A DNA stretch of 46,384 nucleotides. Origin: Acidobacteriota bacterium (GTDB taxonomy: Bacteria; Acidobacteriota; Terriglobia; Terriglobales; Acidobacteriaceae). Shown one piece after another: positions 25,805-35,005 of this stretch (positions are counted from its first letter, which is position 1; the number at the start of each line of letters is the position of its first letter). The stretch is from positions 1 through 46,384 of the forward strand of contig JAEYQK010000065.1 of the NCBI GenBank assembly GCA_023410055.1, in the 5' to 3' direction. The notes under the pieces are model-generated. The model was given only the letters and a program-made list of their open reading frames with translations, had not been told where the DNA came from and did no database searches. The translations under genes and the position numbers were made by a program.

Positions 25805-28800
25805 ATGCTAGAGCCGATTTTCTATGACCCGCAGCGCCGCAGATGGAAACGTTTGCGCCGCCTATTTCAAGCTTTCGGAGTGGCAACCACCATTCTGGTT
25901 GTCTACTTTGTGGTAATGATGCTGCGGCAAGTCGGCTTGCCGAATCTGTTGCTGACCGCTCCAAAGCACCAGTACAAAGCTCTAAAGGAAAAAGAACGCC
26001 GTCGGGCCAAGCCACGGCAAGTAGCGCTTCGAAATGGAGGTCAGGCGCCTTCCCAGGTCGTTCTCAACTCGGGCGAAGGCATCAGGGCAGCATTCTACGT
26101 AAAGTGGGACAAAGCCAGCTTCTCGTCATTGAGAGAATACGTCCACCAAATCGACCTGCTCTATCCCGAGTGGTTACACGTCCTCTCTTCTGAAGGTCGG
26201 CTTCAGGCTGTTACGGAAGACAACGTCTTGTACGACGTCGTGCAGGGAAACCGTGTTAACCCGCCCGACGACAAGGTAATGCGGTTGTTGAAGGACGAAA
26301 ACGCCGATACGGAAGTTTTCCCCCTGGTCAACAACTACGATCCGGTTAAGGGTGTCTGGCTGGAAAACATAGGCGATGTGCTCAACAATGAGCAGTCGAG
26401 GAACAACTTCCGGTCACAGATCGCGACTTTTCTCGGTTCCGATAAATACAAGGGCATCACGCTCGATTTCGAGGAGATCCCCGAGAAGGCCCAGGCGAAT
26501 TACTCGAAGCTGATTGCCGAACTTGCGCATGATCTGCACTCGCGAGGCATGAAGTTGTACGTCTCCGTGCCGACTCGCAACAACGACTTCGATTACAGGT
26601 TCTTTGCGGAACAGTCCGACGGCGTCATTCTGATGAACTATGACGAGCATTTTCCGGCGGGCCAGCCAGGTCCGGTTGCGTCGCAGGATTGGTTCGCGAA
26701 GAACATTTCCGACGCGCTGAAGGTGATACCGGCGAATAAGCTGATCGTTGCCATTGCGAACTATGGTTACGATTGGTCCTCAGACGTGAAGACCAAGAAA
26801 CGGTTAGGCGTAATAAACCGTAGCGTTCAGGAGGCATGGCTGAACGCGTGGGAATCGGACGCTGAACCAGTTTTTGATTCGTCCAGCCTAAATCCACACT
26901 TTGCGTTTCTAGACTCGAACGTTCGCCATGAGATCTGGTTTACCGATGCCGCTACGGCATTCAATCAGATGCGCGCGGCCCAGCAGCTTGGAATAAACAC
27001 GTTCGCCTTGTGGCGCCTGGGTTCGGAAGATCGTTCACTTTGGAACATCTGGGATACTCCTCAAACCGCCAATCCGCAGGAGAAGCTTGCACAAGTTCCT
27101 CCCGGCCAGGATGTTGACCTGGAAGGCGAAGGCGAGATTCTGCGAATCGGCAGCCGTCCGGTGACTGGTTCGAGAAATGTAGATGTGGACGCGTCCACTG
27201 GCCTGATTACCGACGAAAAATTCTGGGATTTGCCCCTTCCATATCAGCTGAACCAGTATGGGGCCGCCGAGAAGCAGATCGCGCTTACGTTCGATGACGG
27301 TCCAGATCCGAAATATACGCCGCAGGTGCTCGACGCCCTTAGGGCTGCAAATGCCAAGGCCGCGTTTTTCATCATTGGGAGCGAAGCGGAGAAGTTCCCT
27401 GGTCTTGTGAGCCGCATCTATCGCGAGGGCCACGAAATCGGGAATCACACATGGTCGCACCCGGACATCAGCAACGTTCGCTCGCGCTACATGGAAGTTG
27501 AGTTGAACCTGACAGAGAGGTTCTTCGCCAGCCAGATCGGCGTGAAGCCTCTGCTGTTCAGGGCCCCGTACTCCATTGACCAAGAGCCTGATACGGCCGA
27601 CGAAGTCAGGCCTCTGGAACTTAGCGAGGCACTCGGGTACATTACGGTTGGCGATAAGATCGATCCCGACGATTGGCGCGACAATCCACGTCAAACCGCC
27701 GAGGAGATAGCCGAGGATGTGTTTCGCCAGCTTGGGAAGGGCAACATCGTTCTGCTTCACGATGGTGGCGGCAACCGCGCCGAAACCGTCAGAGCCATTC
27801 CGCTTATCGTAAACGGACTTCGTGCTCGCGGATATGAGATTGTTCCCGTATCCCAACTGATCGGCAAGTCCTATGCCGAGGTGATGCCGCCGCTCAATTC
27901 GAGCGAACGCTGGAGCGCCGGTTTCACTCGTCTCGGGTTCTGGGCTTACGGCGCGTTCTACGGAGCTATCGTCTTTATCTTCTTCATCGGCGACGTGCTG
28001 ATGAGCCTGAGGCTGCTGCTGGTCGGCGTATTCGCCATTTACGACCGCATACGTGGTCCGAAGCTCGATCCGGAGCTGGCCAAGGATTACTGCCCTGCCG
28101 TTGCGGTGCTCGTTCCCGCCTACAACGAAGACAAGGTGATTGTGCGGACGGTGAAGTCCGTGCTGAACTCAAATTATCCGAACTTCCGCGTCATCGTGAT
28201 CGACGATGGCTCCAGCGACGGCACATACGAGGTGACGCGGCAAGCATTTGCCGCCGAGATCGCCGATGGTAAAGTCACAGTGCTGACGAAGGCGAACGCA
28301 GGCAAGGCTGCCGCATTGAACTATGCCCTGGAGTATGTAACGGAAGAGATTTTCGTCGGTATTGATGCGGACACCGTAATCGCCCCGAGCGCTATCTCGC
28401 ATCTTGTTCCCAATTTTGCTGACCCCCAGATCGGAGCTATCGCAGGCAATGCCAAAGTCGGCAATCGGGTGAATCTCTGGACCCGCTGGCAGGCTCTGGA
28501 GTACATCACAAGCCAGAACTTCGAACGCCGCGCTCTCGACGTTTTCGGTGCTGTTACGGTCGTCCCGGGCGCGATTGGCGCATGGCGCACGGAAGCCGTA
28601 CGCGTAGAGGGTGGCTATCACACAGATACCGTCGCTGAGGACGCTGATCTCACAATGCGTCTGCTCCGCCGTGGTTATCGCGTTGAATACGACGATCGTG
28701 CATTGGCGTTCACGGAAGCTCCCACGACTGCGAACGGCCTGATGCGGCAGCGCTTCCGCTGGTCATTTGGCATCATGCAGTCTGCATGGAAGCACCGTGC

Positions 28801-29260
28801 GACGTTTTTGCGAAAAGGTGTTCTCGGATTCGTATCGCTGCCCAACATCTTGATCTTCCAGATCATGCTGCCTCTGGTATCGCCTTTCATCGACCTGTTG
28901 TTCCTGTTCGGTGTCCTTGACTACGCCCAGGACAGGTATTTCCATCCTGAGACGGCGAATCCGGCCAACCTGCTGAAACTTGCAGTATTCTTCCTGACCT
29001 TCCTCGTGATCGATTTCGTAGCTTCGGCCATCGCTTTTGCGCTGGAGCGCCGTAGTAACGATCGACGCGAGAATGGCTGGTTGCTGGCACACGTCTGGCT
29101 GCAGCGCTTTGCGTATCGACAGGTATTCTCAATCGTGCTCGTCAAAACGCTGAAGCGGGCCCTCGAAGGCCGGCGCTTCGGCTGGGACAAGCTTGAGCGG
29201 ACTGCGACCGTTCTGTATTCGAGAACCGAAGAAGAGGTCGTCACGGGGGCGAAGAAGTAG
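25805..29260 (+). CDS. Three-domain GH18-like / polysaccharide deacetylase / GT2 membrane glycosyltransferase
   Basis: The 1151-residue protein has a membrane helix near residues 24-43. A GH18-like domain follows (about 90-410) with GITLDFEE, keeping the final Asp and the catalytic Glu of DxxDxDxE (D221, E223) but lacking the first Asp residues. A NodB-type deacetylase domain (about 490-690) has TFDDGP (495-500) and a metal-binding HxxxH (H548, H552). A GT2 domain (about 760-1000) has DxD (D854/D856), ED (945-946) and QRFRW (982-986), with membrane spans on both sides. This resembles a PgaB/PgaC-like machine in one chain. No clear ribosome site; initiation may be leaderless. Confidence 0.88.
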   Translation: MLEPIFYDPQRRRWKRLRRLFQAFGVATTILVVYFVVMMLRQVGLPNLLLTAPKHQYKALKEKERRRAKPRQVALRNGGQAPSQVVLNSGEGIRAAFYVKWDKASFSSLREYVHQIDLLYPEWLHVLSSEGRLQAVTEDNVLYDVVQGNRVNPPDDKVMRLLKDENADTEVFPLVNNYDPVKGVWLENIGDVLNNEQSRNNFRSQIATFLGSDKYKGITLDFEEIPEKAQANYSKLIAELAHDLHSRGMKLYVSVPTRNNDFDYRFFAEQSDGVILMNYDEHFPAGQPGPVASQDWFAKNISDALKVIPANKLIVAIANYGYDWSSDVKTKKRLGVINRSVQEAWLNAWESDAEPVFDSSSLNPHFAFLDSNVRHEIWFTDAATAFNQMRAAQQLGINTFALWRLGSEDRSLWNIWDTPQTANPQEKLAQVPPGQDVDLEGEGEILRIGSRPVTGSRNVDVDASTGLITDEKFWDLPLPYQLNQYGAAEKQIALTFDDGPDPKYTPQVLDALRAANAKAAFFIIGSEAEKFPGLVSRIYREGHEIGNHTWSHPDISNVRSRYMEVELNLTERFFASQIGVKPLLFRAPYSIDQEPDTADEVRPLELSEALGYITVGDKIDPDDWRDNPRQTAEEIAEDVFRQLGKGNIVLLHDGGGNRAETVRAIPLIVNGLRARGYEIVPVSQLIGKSYAEVMPPLNSSERWSAGFTRLGFWAYGAFYGAIVFIFFIGDVLMSLRLLLVGVFAIYDRIRGPKLDPELAKDYCPAVAVLVPAYNEDKVIVRTVKSVLNSNYPNFRVIVIDDGSSDGTYEVTRQAFAAEIADGKVTVLTKANAGKAAALNYALEYVTEEIFVGIDADTVIAPSAISHLVPNFADPQIGAIAGNAKVGNRVNLWTRWQALEYITSQNFERRALDVFGAVTVVPGAIGAWRTEAVRVEGGYHTDTVAEDADLTMRLLRRGYRVEYDDRALAFTEAPTTANGLMRQRFRWSFGIMQSAWKHRATFLRKGVLGFVSLPNILIFQIMLPLVSPFIDLLFLFGVLDYAQDRYFHPETANPANLLKLAVFFLTFLVIDFVASAIAFALERRSNDRRENGWLLAHVWLQRFAYRQVFSIVLVKTLKRALEGRRFGWDKLERTATVLYSRTEEEVVTGAKK

Positions 29261-29307
29261 GACGGTGGGTTGATTCTGCTTCGCTCCAATCGCATTATTA
29301 GGTATAG

Positions 29308-29796
29308 ATGAACCGGCCCAAAGTTGTTTCACAGCGGGATCATGCCCCGCGTATCGAAATACCTCGTCCCGTATCCCCTGTGAGTCCCGGCGAGAAGCAC
29401 CGAACTCACATTCTCACCTTCATCGTGATCATAACTAACGTTGCAGGCAATGTTCTGCTGAGCCGCGGCATGCATGACACGTACGTGTTGTCCTGGTCGC
29501 CGCTGCCGATGCTGCGCGCGATCTTGAACCCTTGGGTCATAGCGGGCGTGATTGTACTGACGGGGTGGATGATCACCAATCTCGCGCTGCTCAGCTTGGC
29601 CGATCTCAGCTACGTACTCCCGGTTACGGCCAGCGCCTACATTCTGATTGCGATTCTCGGACACTTCGTCTTGAACGAGCGGATTTCGTTACTGCGCTGG
29701 GCTGGTATCGCGGTTATCACCGGTGGTGTGATGCTGGTGGGTAAAACGCCATCGCGTACCACTCCCGAGCACCATCACGCCGAGGTGCCTGAATGA
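29308..29796 (+). CDS. SMR/EamA-like four-helix membrane protein, first of a pair
   Basis: The 162-residue protein has a 34-residue polar N-terminal extension and then about four membrane helices (starting at 35, 69, 90 and 115), the size of EmrE or ArnE/ArnF half-transporters. The YVLPVTASAYILIAILGHFVLNERISLLRWAGI segment is typical of EamA/SMR proteins. It overlaps the next gene by four bases (ATGA), which suggests a heterodimer. It follows the glycan enzyme by 47 bases. Confidence 0.7.
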   Translation: MNRPKVVSQRDHAPRIEIPRPVSPVSPGEKHRTHILTFIVIITNVAGNVLLSRGMHDTYVLSWSPLPMLRAILNPWVIAGVIVLTGWMITNLALLSLADLSYVLPVTASAYILIAILGHFVLNERISLLRWAGIAVITGGVMLVGKTPSRTTPEHHHAEVPE

Positions 29797-30155
29797 AGTG
29801 GGCTCTTGTCGGGGCGATTATTGCCTGCAATACCTTCGGTGACGTCCTCAATACCGCGGGTATGAAGCGGTACGGCGAGGTTGACGATCTCCGCCCGCGC
29901 GCCCTCCTCCGAATGGCTTGGGACATCCTCCACAATCCGCTCGTTCTCGGAGGTCTGGCCTGTTTGGCAGGATCGTTCTTTGCTCTGCTGGGACTGCTTT
30001 CCATTACGAATGTCAGTTTTGCGGTTCCGGCGACCGCAGCCGGATACGTGTTCGAAACGCTCTTAGCCAAGTATGTACTGAAGGAAGATGTTCACTGGCG
30101 CCGCTGGGCAGGAGCTCTTCTCGTTGCATGCGGAGTTCTGATGCTGTCACTCTAG
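29793..30155 (+). CDS. SMR/EamA-like four-helix membrane protein, second of a pair
   Basis: This 120-residue protein has about four helices and the EamA/SMR-like SITNVSFAVPATAAGYVFETLLAKYVLKEDVHWRRWAGALL pattern. Starting inside the last codons of the partner gene, it is the likely second subunit of an ArnE/ArnF-like or paired-SMR transporter. Its last 143 bases overlap the 3' end of the EamA gene on the other strand. Confidence 0.7.
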   Translation: MKWALVGAIIACNTFGDVLNTAGMKRYGEVDDLRPRALLRMAWDILHNPLVLGGLACLAGSFFALLGLLSITNVSFAVPATAAGYVFETLLAKYVLKEDVHWRRWAGALLVACGVLMLSL

Positions 30156-31116
30156 GCTGGAAAATCACCGAGGACGGGCTTCCGCCTCCTTGTCCCGTCA
30201 ATCCCAGCAGAACAAGCCCAGCGGCTACCATCAGCGTGGCAAGGATTTTTCCGGCCAGTACCCGCCCTGTGAATACCTCACACAGCCATTCTGGCTTCAA
30301 ACGCGTCAGCAGGTAGGCGCCCAGGAAGATGATCACGTATCGCACGGCCGTGATCGCATCCACCAGCGCAGGGTTTGTCAGGCTGATTGCATAGTAGGTC
30401 AAAAACGATCCCACGCCCGCCATAAACCGATTTACGAGGTACCAGAACCGGCTGCTTGGCTCGGCGTGCTCCGACTCGGTGAGTATCTGCTGGCGCCAAT
30501 CTGGATGAATCAGCAGTGCTATCGCTCCGGCGAACGTTCCCACCGTAAAGATCACGTATCCGCTGACGAAATCCGTGTTGTCATAAACGACTTTCTCAAG
30601 CACGTTTACCCACCCGAACAGTACGGAGGCCGCCAAGACTTCGACGAGCATCTTGCGCCCCGGTATTCGCTCGGCAAAGAACATGACGAAGCCGCCCGCC
30701 ACCAGCAGCACGAACGAGAGCAGATCGTATCCGCCTAATTGTTTTTTCAACAGTGGGATTCCGATTAGGGCTGTGGCGACGGGCGAGAATCCGCCCATGA
30801 CCGCCAAAGTCTGAGAAGCCTCGCCGGTTTTGAGAGCCGCGTAATAGAAGTACACTGCTACGAGTTGCAGCGCCCCCGTGAAGAAGGCCAGCGCTGCCAC
30901 CCATATCGCAGGCATGCTGAATCCAAATGGGATGAGGATGAGTCCAAATACACTGATAGCCCCCAACCAGAAAACGTACGAAATCAGGTTCGTTGTCTCT
31001 GGCTGTTTGAGCAGGACTTTGTCCCAGACGAGTGAAATGCCGATAAGACTATGCGCGATTAGCGCGACGAGCACGCCATTATTTGCAAACGGGACGATAT
31101 GCAACAGCGTACGCAT
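30013..31116 (-). CDS. EamA/DMT-family permease, about ten membrane helices
   Basis: The 367-residue protein has the repeated five-helix architecture of the drug/metabolite transporter superfamily. Residues beginning NGVLVALIAHSLIG form the first helix. Cargo is unknown. ATG 31116 is chosen because helix 1 follows; the frame is open to 31215 with several other possible starts. The last conserved helix ends near 30175, and the final roughly 55 residues are read through the convergent SMR gene, so the end may be a lineage-specific extension. Confidence 0.65.
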   Translation of the reverse strand: MRTLLHIVPFANNGVLVALIAHSLIGISLVWDKVLLKQPETTNLISYVFWLGAISVFGLILIPFGFSMPAIWVAALAFFTGALQLVAVYFYYAALKTGEASQTLAVMGGFSPVATALIGIPLLKKQLGGYDLLSFVLLVAGGFVMFFAERIPGRKMLVEVLAASVLFGWVNVLEKVVYDNTDFVSGYVIFTVGTFAGAIALLIHPDWRQQILTESEHAEPSSRFWYLVNRFMAGVGSFLTYYAISLTNPALVDAITAVRYVIIFLGAYLLTRLKPEWLCEVFTGRVLAGKILATLMVAAGLVLLGLTGQGGGSPSSVIFQPRVTASELRMQREELLPSGASEHLPSVHTWLRAFRTRIRLRSPEPQN

Positions 31117-31302
31117 CGTGGAGTGTCTTGAAATCTGAGGCAGACCATTCGCTTTCTGTTGCATATACTCGACGATCATGTAGGGACTGTGCATCCGGTA
31201 TTGTAGAAGCGACAAAAATGGTAAAATCGCCCGTTTGCCTGCGGAGCATGGTAAGCAGTTCAGGAGTGACCTCCTGCACCCGAATTAAAGCGCGAGGATA
31301 GT

Positions 31303-32898
31303 ATGGCAACCTTGGTCCAGAACGAAGTACCGGTAAGCGCGGAGCGCCACCAGGTACCCGCCTTCAAGAACGAACCACCGACAGATTTCACGAAACCAGA
31401 AAACCAGCAGGCCATCAAGGCTGCAATCGAGAAGGTGCGGGCTGAGTTAGGCCGCGAGTACCCACTCGTCATTGGCGGCAAGCCGGTCACGACCAAGGAC
31501 AAGATCAAATCCATCAATCCCGCGAGCCCGTCGCAAGTCGTGGGTGTGTTCCAGAAGGCCGGAGCCGAAGAGGTTGAGCCCGCGATGGAAGCCGCTCAGA
31601 AGGCGTTCGTCAGTTGGAGCCGCGTCCCCATGGAAGAGCGCGCGGCGTTCATATTCCGTGTCGCTGACCTGATCCGTAAGCGCAAGCACGAGTTTTCCGC
31701 CTGGATGATTTTTGAAGTCGGGAAGAACTGGCCCGAGGCCGACATGGACACGGCCGAAGCCATCGACTTCTGCGAATACTATGCGCACCAGGCTTTACGC
31801 CTCGCAAAAGCCGATGCAGACGTGCAACTTCCGGGCGAACGTGACATGCTGCGCTACATCCCGCTCGGCGTCGGCATTGTGATTCCGCCGTGGAACTTCC
31901 CCGGCGCCATCATGTGCGGGATGACGGTGGCGTCAATTGTGGCAGGGAACACGGTCATCCTGAAGCCGTCGTCTGACTCCCCGGCCATCTGCCGCTTCTT
32001 CTTCGACTTGCTGCGCGAAGCCGGTATGCCCGATGGCGTCGTGAACTTCTGCCCCGGCGCCGGAGCGACGTTTGGTGACGCGCTGGTCTCGCATCCGAAG
32101 ACCCGCTACATCGCCTTCACCGGATCGCGTGAGGTCGGTCTTCGCATAAACAAAGTTGCCGCCGATGTTGCCCCCGGCCAGATATGGATCAAGCGCACTA
32201 TCCTCGAGATGGGGGGCAAGGACGCCATCATCGTCGAGGACGATGCCGACATCGAGAGCGCCGTCGAAGGCGTTGCCGTTTCGGCATTCGGCTTCCAGGG
32301 ACAGAAGTGTTCCGCCTGCTCGCGGCTGATCTTGAACGAGAAGATCTATGACACCTTTATCGAGAAACTCAAAGCCCGCGTTGAGAAGATCACCTCTGGC
32401 GATCCGACCGAGAACTACCCGGCAGGCCCGGTGGTCAATGAAGGCGCGATGAAGTCGATCCTCAGCTACATCGAGCATGGGAAGAAAGACGGGCGTCTGA
32501 TCACCGGTGGCAAGCGCGTCGAGGGCAAGGACGGCTTCTACTTGCAGCCGACCGTGATCGCCGATATCCCGGCCGGCTCCAAGCTTGAGCAGGAAGAGAT
32601 ATTTGGGCCTGTACTATCCATTATCAAGGTCAAGGACTTCGACGAAGCCCTGAAGGTGGCGAACGATACGGAGTTCGGTCTCACCGGCGCGATCTATAGC
32701 CGTGACGAAGCTAAACTCCAGCGCGCCATGGAAGAGTTCCACGTCGGCAATCTCTACCTGAACCGCAAGTGCACGGGCGCGATTGTCGGAGCACACCCGT
32801 TTGGCGGCTTCAACATGTCGGGGACAGACTCAAAGGCCGGTGGCCCGGACTACTTGCTGCTGTTCACGCAATCCAAGTCCATCGCCCGAAAGTTGTGA
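31303..32898 (+). CDS. pruA: L-glutamate gamma-semialdehyde (1-pyrroline-5-carboxylate) dehydrogenase
   Basis: The 531-residue NAD-dependent enzyme turns glutamate semialdehyde into glutamate in proline degradation. It has PPWNFPGAI, FTGSREVG, the catalytic Glu in LEMGGKD (E302) and the catalytic Cys in GFQGQKCSACSR (C336). Length and these motifs fit the RocA-type single-domain enzyme rather than the bifunctional PutA. No proline dehydrogenase is adjacent. GAGGA at 31294-31298 precedes ATG 31303, and a CAGGAG/CTCCTG hairpin lies at 31261-31276 in the leader. Confidence 0.9.
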   Translation: MATLVQNEVPVSAERHQVPAFKNEPPTDFTKPENQQAIKAAIEKVRAELGREYPLVIGGKPVTTKDKIKSINPASPSQVVGVFQKAGAEEVEPAMEAAQKAFVSWSRVPMEERAAFIFRVADLIRKRKHEFSAWMIFEVGKNWPEADMDTAEAIDFCEYYAHQALRLAKADADVQLPGERDMLRYIPLGVGIVIPPWNFPGAIMCGMTVASIVAGNTVILKPSSDSPAICRFFFDLLREAGMPDGVVNFCPGAGATFGDALVSHPKTRYIAFTGSREVGLRINKVAADVAPGQIWIKRTILEMGGKDAIIVEDDADIESAVEGVAVSAFGFQGQKCSACSRLILNEKIYDTFIEKLKARVEKITSGDPTENYPAGPVVNEGAMKSILSYIEHGKKDGRLITGGKRVEGKDGFYLQPTVIADIPAGSKLEQEEIFGPVLSIIKVKDFDEALKVANDTEFGLTGAIYSRDEAKLQRAMEEFHVGNLYLNRKCTGAIVGAHPFGGFNMSGTDSKAGGPDYLLLFTQSKSIARKL

Positions 32899-33058
32899 CC
32901 TTAGCGCCGCCGTCTCCGCGGCTGGAACGTGGGTGACTCGCCCGCGCTTCTTCAAACTTAGCCATCAGGCGCGGGCTAATCCCCGCGCCTTAATCATTAC
33001 CTCGTATGGCGACGTTTTTACTAACTCGACATTTGACTTTTGGGTAAACGGTGGCTGA

Positions 33059-33117
33059 GAATACCGAAAGCCTTAGGTCGTAAGGCTAAGTGGGTTAGGG
33101 CCCAAAAGCCGGTATTC
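33059..33117 (+). ncRNA. Possible three-way-junction RNA element upstream of a receiver gene
   Basis: GAATACCG (33059-33066) pairs with CGGTATTC (33110-33117). Between them, AGCCTTA (33069-33075) pairs with TAAGGCT (33081-33087) around a GGTCG loop, and TGGG (33091-33094) can pair with CCCA (33101-33104). These make a three-way junction, ending 38 bases before the receiver start codon. It matches no riboswitch class I can recall. Candidate only. Confidence 0.4.
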
Positions 33118-33155
33118 GCAAGGCAGCTGAACGCACCTGGGGGCGTAAGGGACGT

Positions 33156-33521
33156 ATGTCGAAAATCCTCTGCGTAGATGACGAGCCTCACGTTGTCACA
33201 CTGAAGTGTGCAATCTTGGAAGCCGCAGGTCACACCGTCACGGCCGCGACCTCTGCCCATGAGGCCATCGACAAGCTTACCAACAACGATTATGACGCCG
33301 TCGTCACTGACTGGCGCTTAGGGGACGATAGCGGGCGCGTTGTCGTGCAGGCTGCCAAGTCCCACTCCACTATGCCTGTCGTTGTTGTCTCCGGCTATGT
33401 AGCCGAGGCGTTTCAGGCCGCTGAACCGCTTGCCGACCTATACCTTGAAAAGCCGGTGAACCCGGAAGAGCTCGTTACCATCGTGAACGAGCTTCTGAAG
33501 ACCAGCGAGCGATCAGCCTAA
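33156..33521 (+). CDS. Stand-alone response regulator receiver domain
   Basis: The 121-residue CheY-like protein has the acidic pocket DDEP (D8, D9), the phosphoacceptor D52 in VVTDWRLGD, and Lys99-Pro100 in LEKPV, so it should be phosphorylatable. There is no output domain and no histidine kinase gene nearby. Its upstream region carries a strong predicted RNA structure. The likely output is protein contact with an unknown partner. Confidence 0.9.
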   Translation: MSKILCVDDEPHVVTLKCAILEAAGHTVTAATSAHEAIDKLTNNDYDAVVTDWRLGDDSGRVVVQAAKSHSTMPVVVVSGYVAEAFQAAEPLADLYLEKPVNPEELVTIVNELLKTSERSA

Positions 33522-33607
33522 GGCTGGAGCGCCGTCTTGGCAGCCTCATTATGGGTGTCTCGCCCCCACTACTGCTTTAGTCCTTAGTTCTCCTTTACAA
33601 TTCAGCC

Positions 33608-34267
33608 GTGGACATCTTCATAAGTGACATGGAAGCTCGCGTCCTCGGCTCTCTGATGGAGAAGGACATAACCACCCCCGATTACTATCCTTTGTCCCTA
33701 AATGCGCTGGTCAACGCGTGTAATCAGAAGAACAACCGCGAGCCGGTGATGAACTTGGATGAGGAGACGGTTCGTGAGGCCTTGCAGCGCCTTCAGGAGC
33801 ATCGTCTGGCCGGTCCGGCCAGGGGTGCCGATAGCCGCGTGACGAAGTACGAACATCGCATTCAGGAAGTATTCAACTTCACACGAGCTGAGACAGCGGT
33901 GATCTGTGTTCTTCTACTGCGCGGTCCGCAGACGCCCGGAGAGCTTCGTGGCCGAACCGAGCGCCTGTTCCGCTTCGAGGAACTCTCAGATGTCCAAAGC
34001 ACTCTGCAGCGACTGATGCAGCGCGATCCTGCGTTGGTCAAGGCTCTGCCTCGGCAGCCCGGTAGGAAGGAGATCCGCTACGCGCATCTGTTGTCGGGAG
34101 ACAAAGAGGAATGGCAGAACGTGGCTTCTTCCCCAGTCCAAGCTGTGGTCGCTGAGTCGCCTGACGGCAGCCGTTTGGCCTTATTGGAACAGCAGGTGAG
34201 GGAACTACAGAGGGAGATCGCAGAGTTGAGACAGCAGATGGCGGACTTCAAGAAGCAATTTGAATAA
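33608..34267 (+). CDS. YceH/DUF480 winged-helix protein
   Basis: The 219-residue protein matches YceH: RVLGSLMEKDITTPDYYPLSLNALVNACNQKNNREPV (read in pieces) and VFNFTRAETAVICVLLLRGPQTPGELRGRTERL, with winged-helix DNA-binding-like pattern and a C-terminal coiled coil (about 180-219). The function is not established. GTG 33608 is the family-consistent start. It ends at a bidirectional terminator. Confidence 0.88.
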   Translation: MDIFISDMEARVLGSLMEKDITTPDYYPLSLNALVNACNQKNNREPVMNLDEETVREALQRLQEHRLAGPARGADSRVTKYEHRIQEVFNFTRAETAVICVLLLRGPQTPGELRGRTERLFRFEELSDVQSTLQRLMQRDPALVKALPRQPGRKEIRYAHLLSGDKEEWQNVASSPVQAVVAESPDGSRLALLEQQVRELQREIAELRQQMADFKKQFE

Positions 34268-34269
34268 GA

Positions 34270-34295
34270 AAAGCCGGCGCGAAAACGCCGGCTTT
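34270..34295. terminator. Bidirectional intrinsic terminator
   Basis: A ten-pair GC-rich stem (34270-34279 with 34286-34295, loop CGAAAA) lies between the stops of the convergent yceH and NarL-type genes. On the minus strand the stem is followed by a run rich in Ts (TTCTTATT); on the plus strand the T run is short. Confidence 0.75.
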
Positions 34296-34311
34296 CGGGA
34301 AAACTCAGCTA

Positions 34312-34995
34312 TTAGGCCCTTGGAATAGCGCTAGCACCAATCGTCGTGGGAAGTGGCGCCCCAGCCGTTGCTGCTGCCGCCTCGGCCAGTATCCTGTGAT
34401 GAATCGTGAATAGAGCCAACTCTAGTCGATCCGAGACGCCGATCTTGTCGTACACGTTGCGCAGGTAGTTCTTGATTACCTGTTCAGTGGTACCGAGCTG
34501 CGTCGCGATTTCCTTGTTCTTGTACCCCTGAACGATCAGCGCCACAATGCGTAGTTCTTTTGGCGTCAGTCGGTCCCGCACGCGTGCGCCAACCAAGTCG
34601 TTATCTGACAGTTCCTTGGACACGGATTCTATCTGTGCCCATGTGTGGCCGCTGGCGATCTTACGAACGCAGTCGACCAGGGAAGTGCCAGCAACGCTGC
34701 GATACACCACTCCGTGAGCGCCCATGTTCAGGTACTTTTGAGACTCGTCCCCGTTCTCGGCGATTACCAGCAGGCGCGTTTTCGCCTGTGTTGCCGCTTC
34801 AAGTACGGGAGTCAAGTCAGCCACGAAGTTGGACGAGCATATCAGCAAGGCAGCGCGGAACTTGTCCAGCGCCATCAGCATCTGTTCCGGCGTCTGCGCC
34901 TGTGCGACTACGCGCAGATCGTCTTCGACGGCAAGTACTTTCGCCATTCCTGCACGGAAGATCGCCTGGTTATCAGCGAGAATAATTTTTAGCAT
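34312..34995 (-). CDS. NarL/LuxR-type regulator with a degenerate receiver
   Basis: The 227-residue protein has a receiver-like N-terminal domain (1-125) and a LuxR-type helix-turn-helix (about 142-200; LTPKELRIVALIVQGYKNKEIA, TEQVIKNYLRNVYDKIGV). The expected phosphoacceptor Asp near residue 54 is replaced by the sequence ICSS, only one acidic pocket residue (D8) is visible near the N-terminus, and the conserved Lys near 100 is replaced (VVYRS). It probably acts without phosphorylation. It lies 10 bases from the PilZ gene on the same strand. Confidence 0.85.
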   Translation of the reverse strand: MLKIILADNQAIFRAGMAKVLAVEDDLRVVAQAQTPEQMLMALDKFRAALLICSSNFVADLTPVLEAATQAKTRLLVIAENGDESQKYLNMGAHGVVYRSVAGTSLVDCVRKIASGHTWAQIESVSKELSDNDLVGARVRDRLTPKELRIVALIVQGYKNKEIATQLGTTEQVIKNYLRNVYDKIGVSDRLELALFTIHHRILAEAAAATAGAPLPTTIGASAIPRA

Positions 34996-35005
34996 ATGAC
35001 GCCTG

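Noticed and set aside
33059..33117. c-di-GMP riboswitch upstream of the receiver gene
   Set aside because: The GEMM-type conserved sequences do not appear; only the general multi-stem form is similar.
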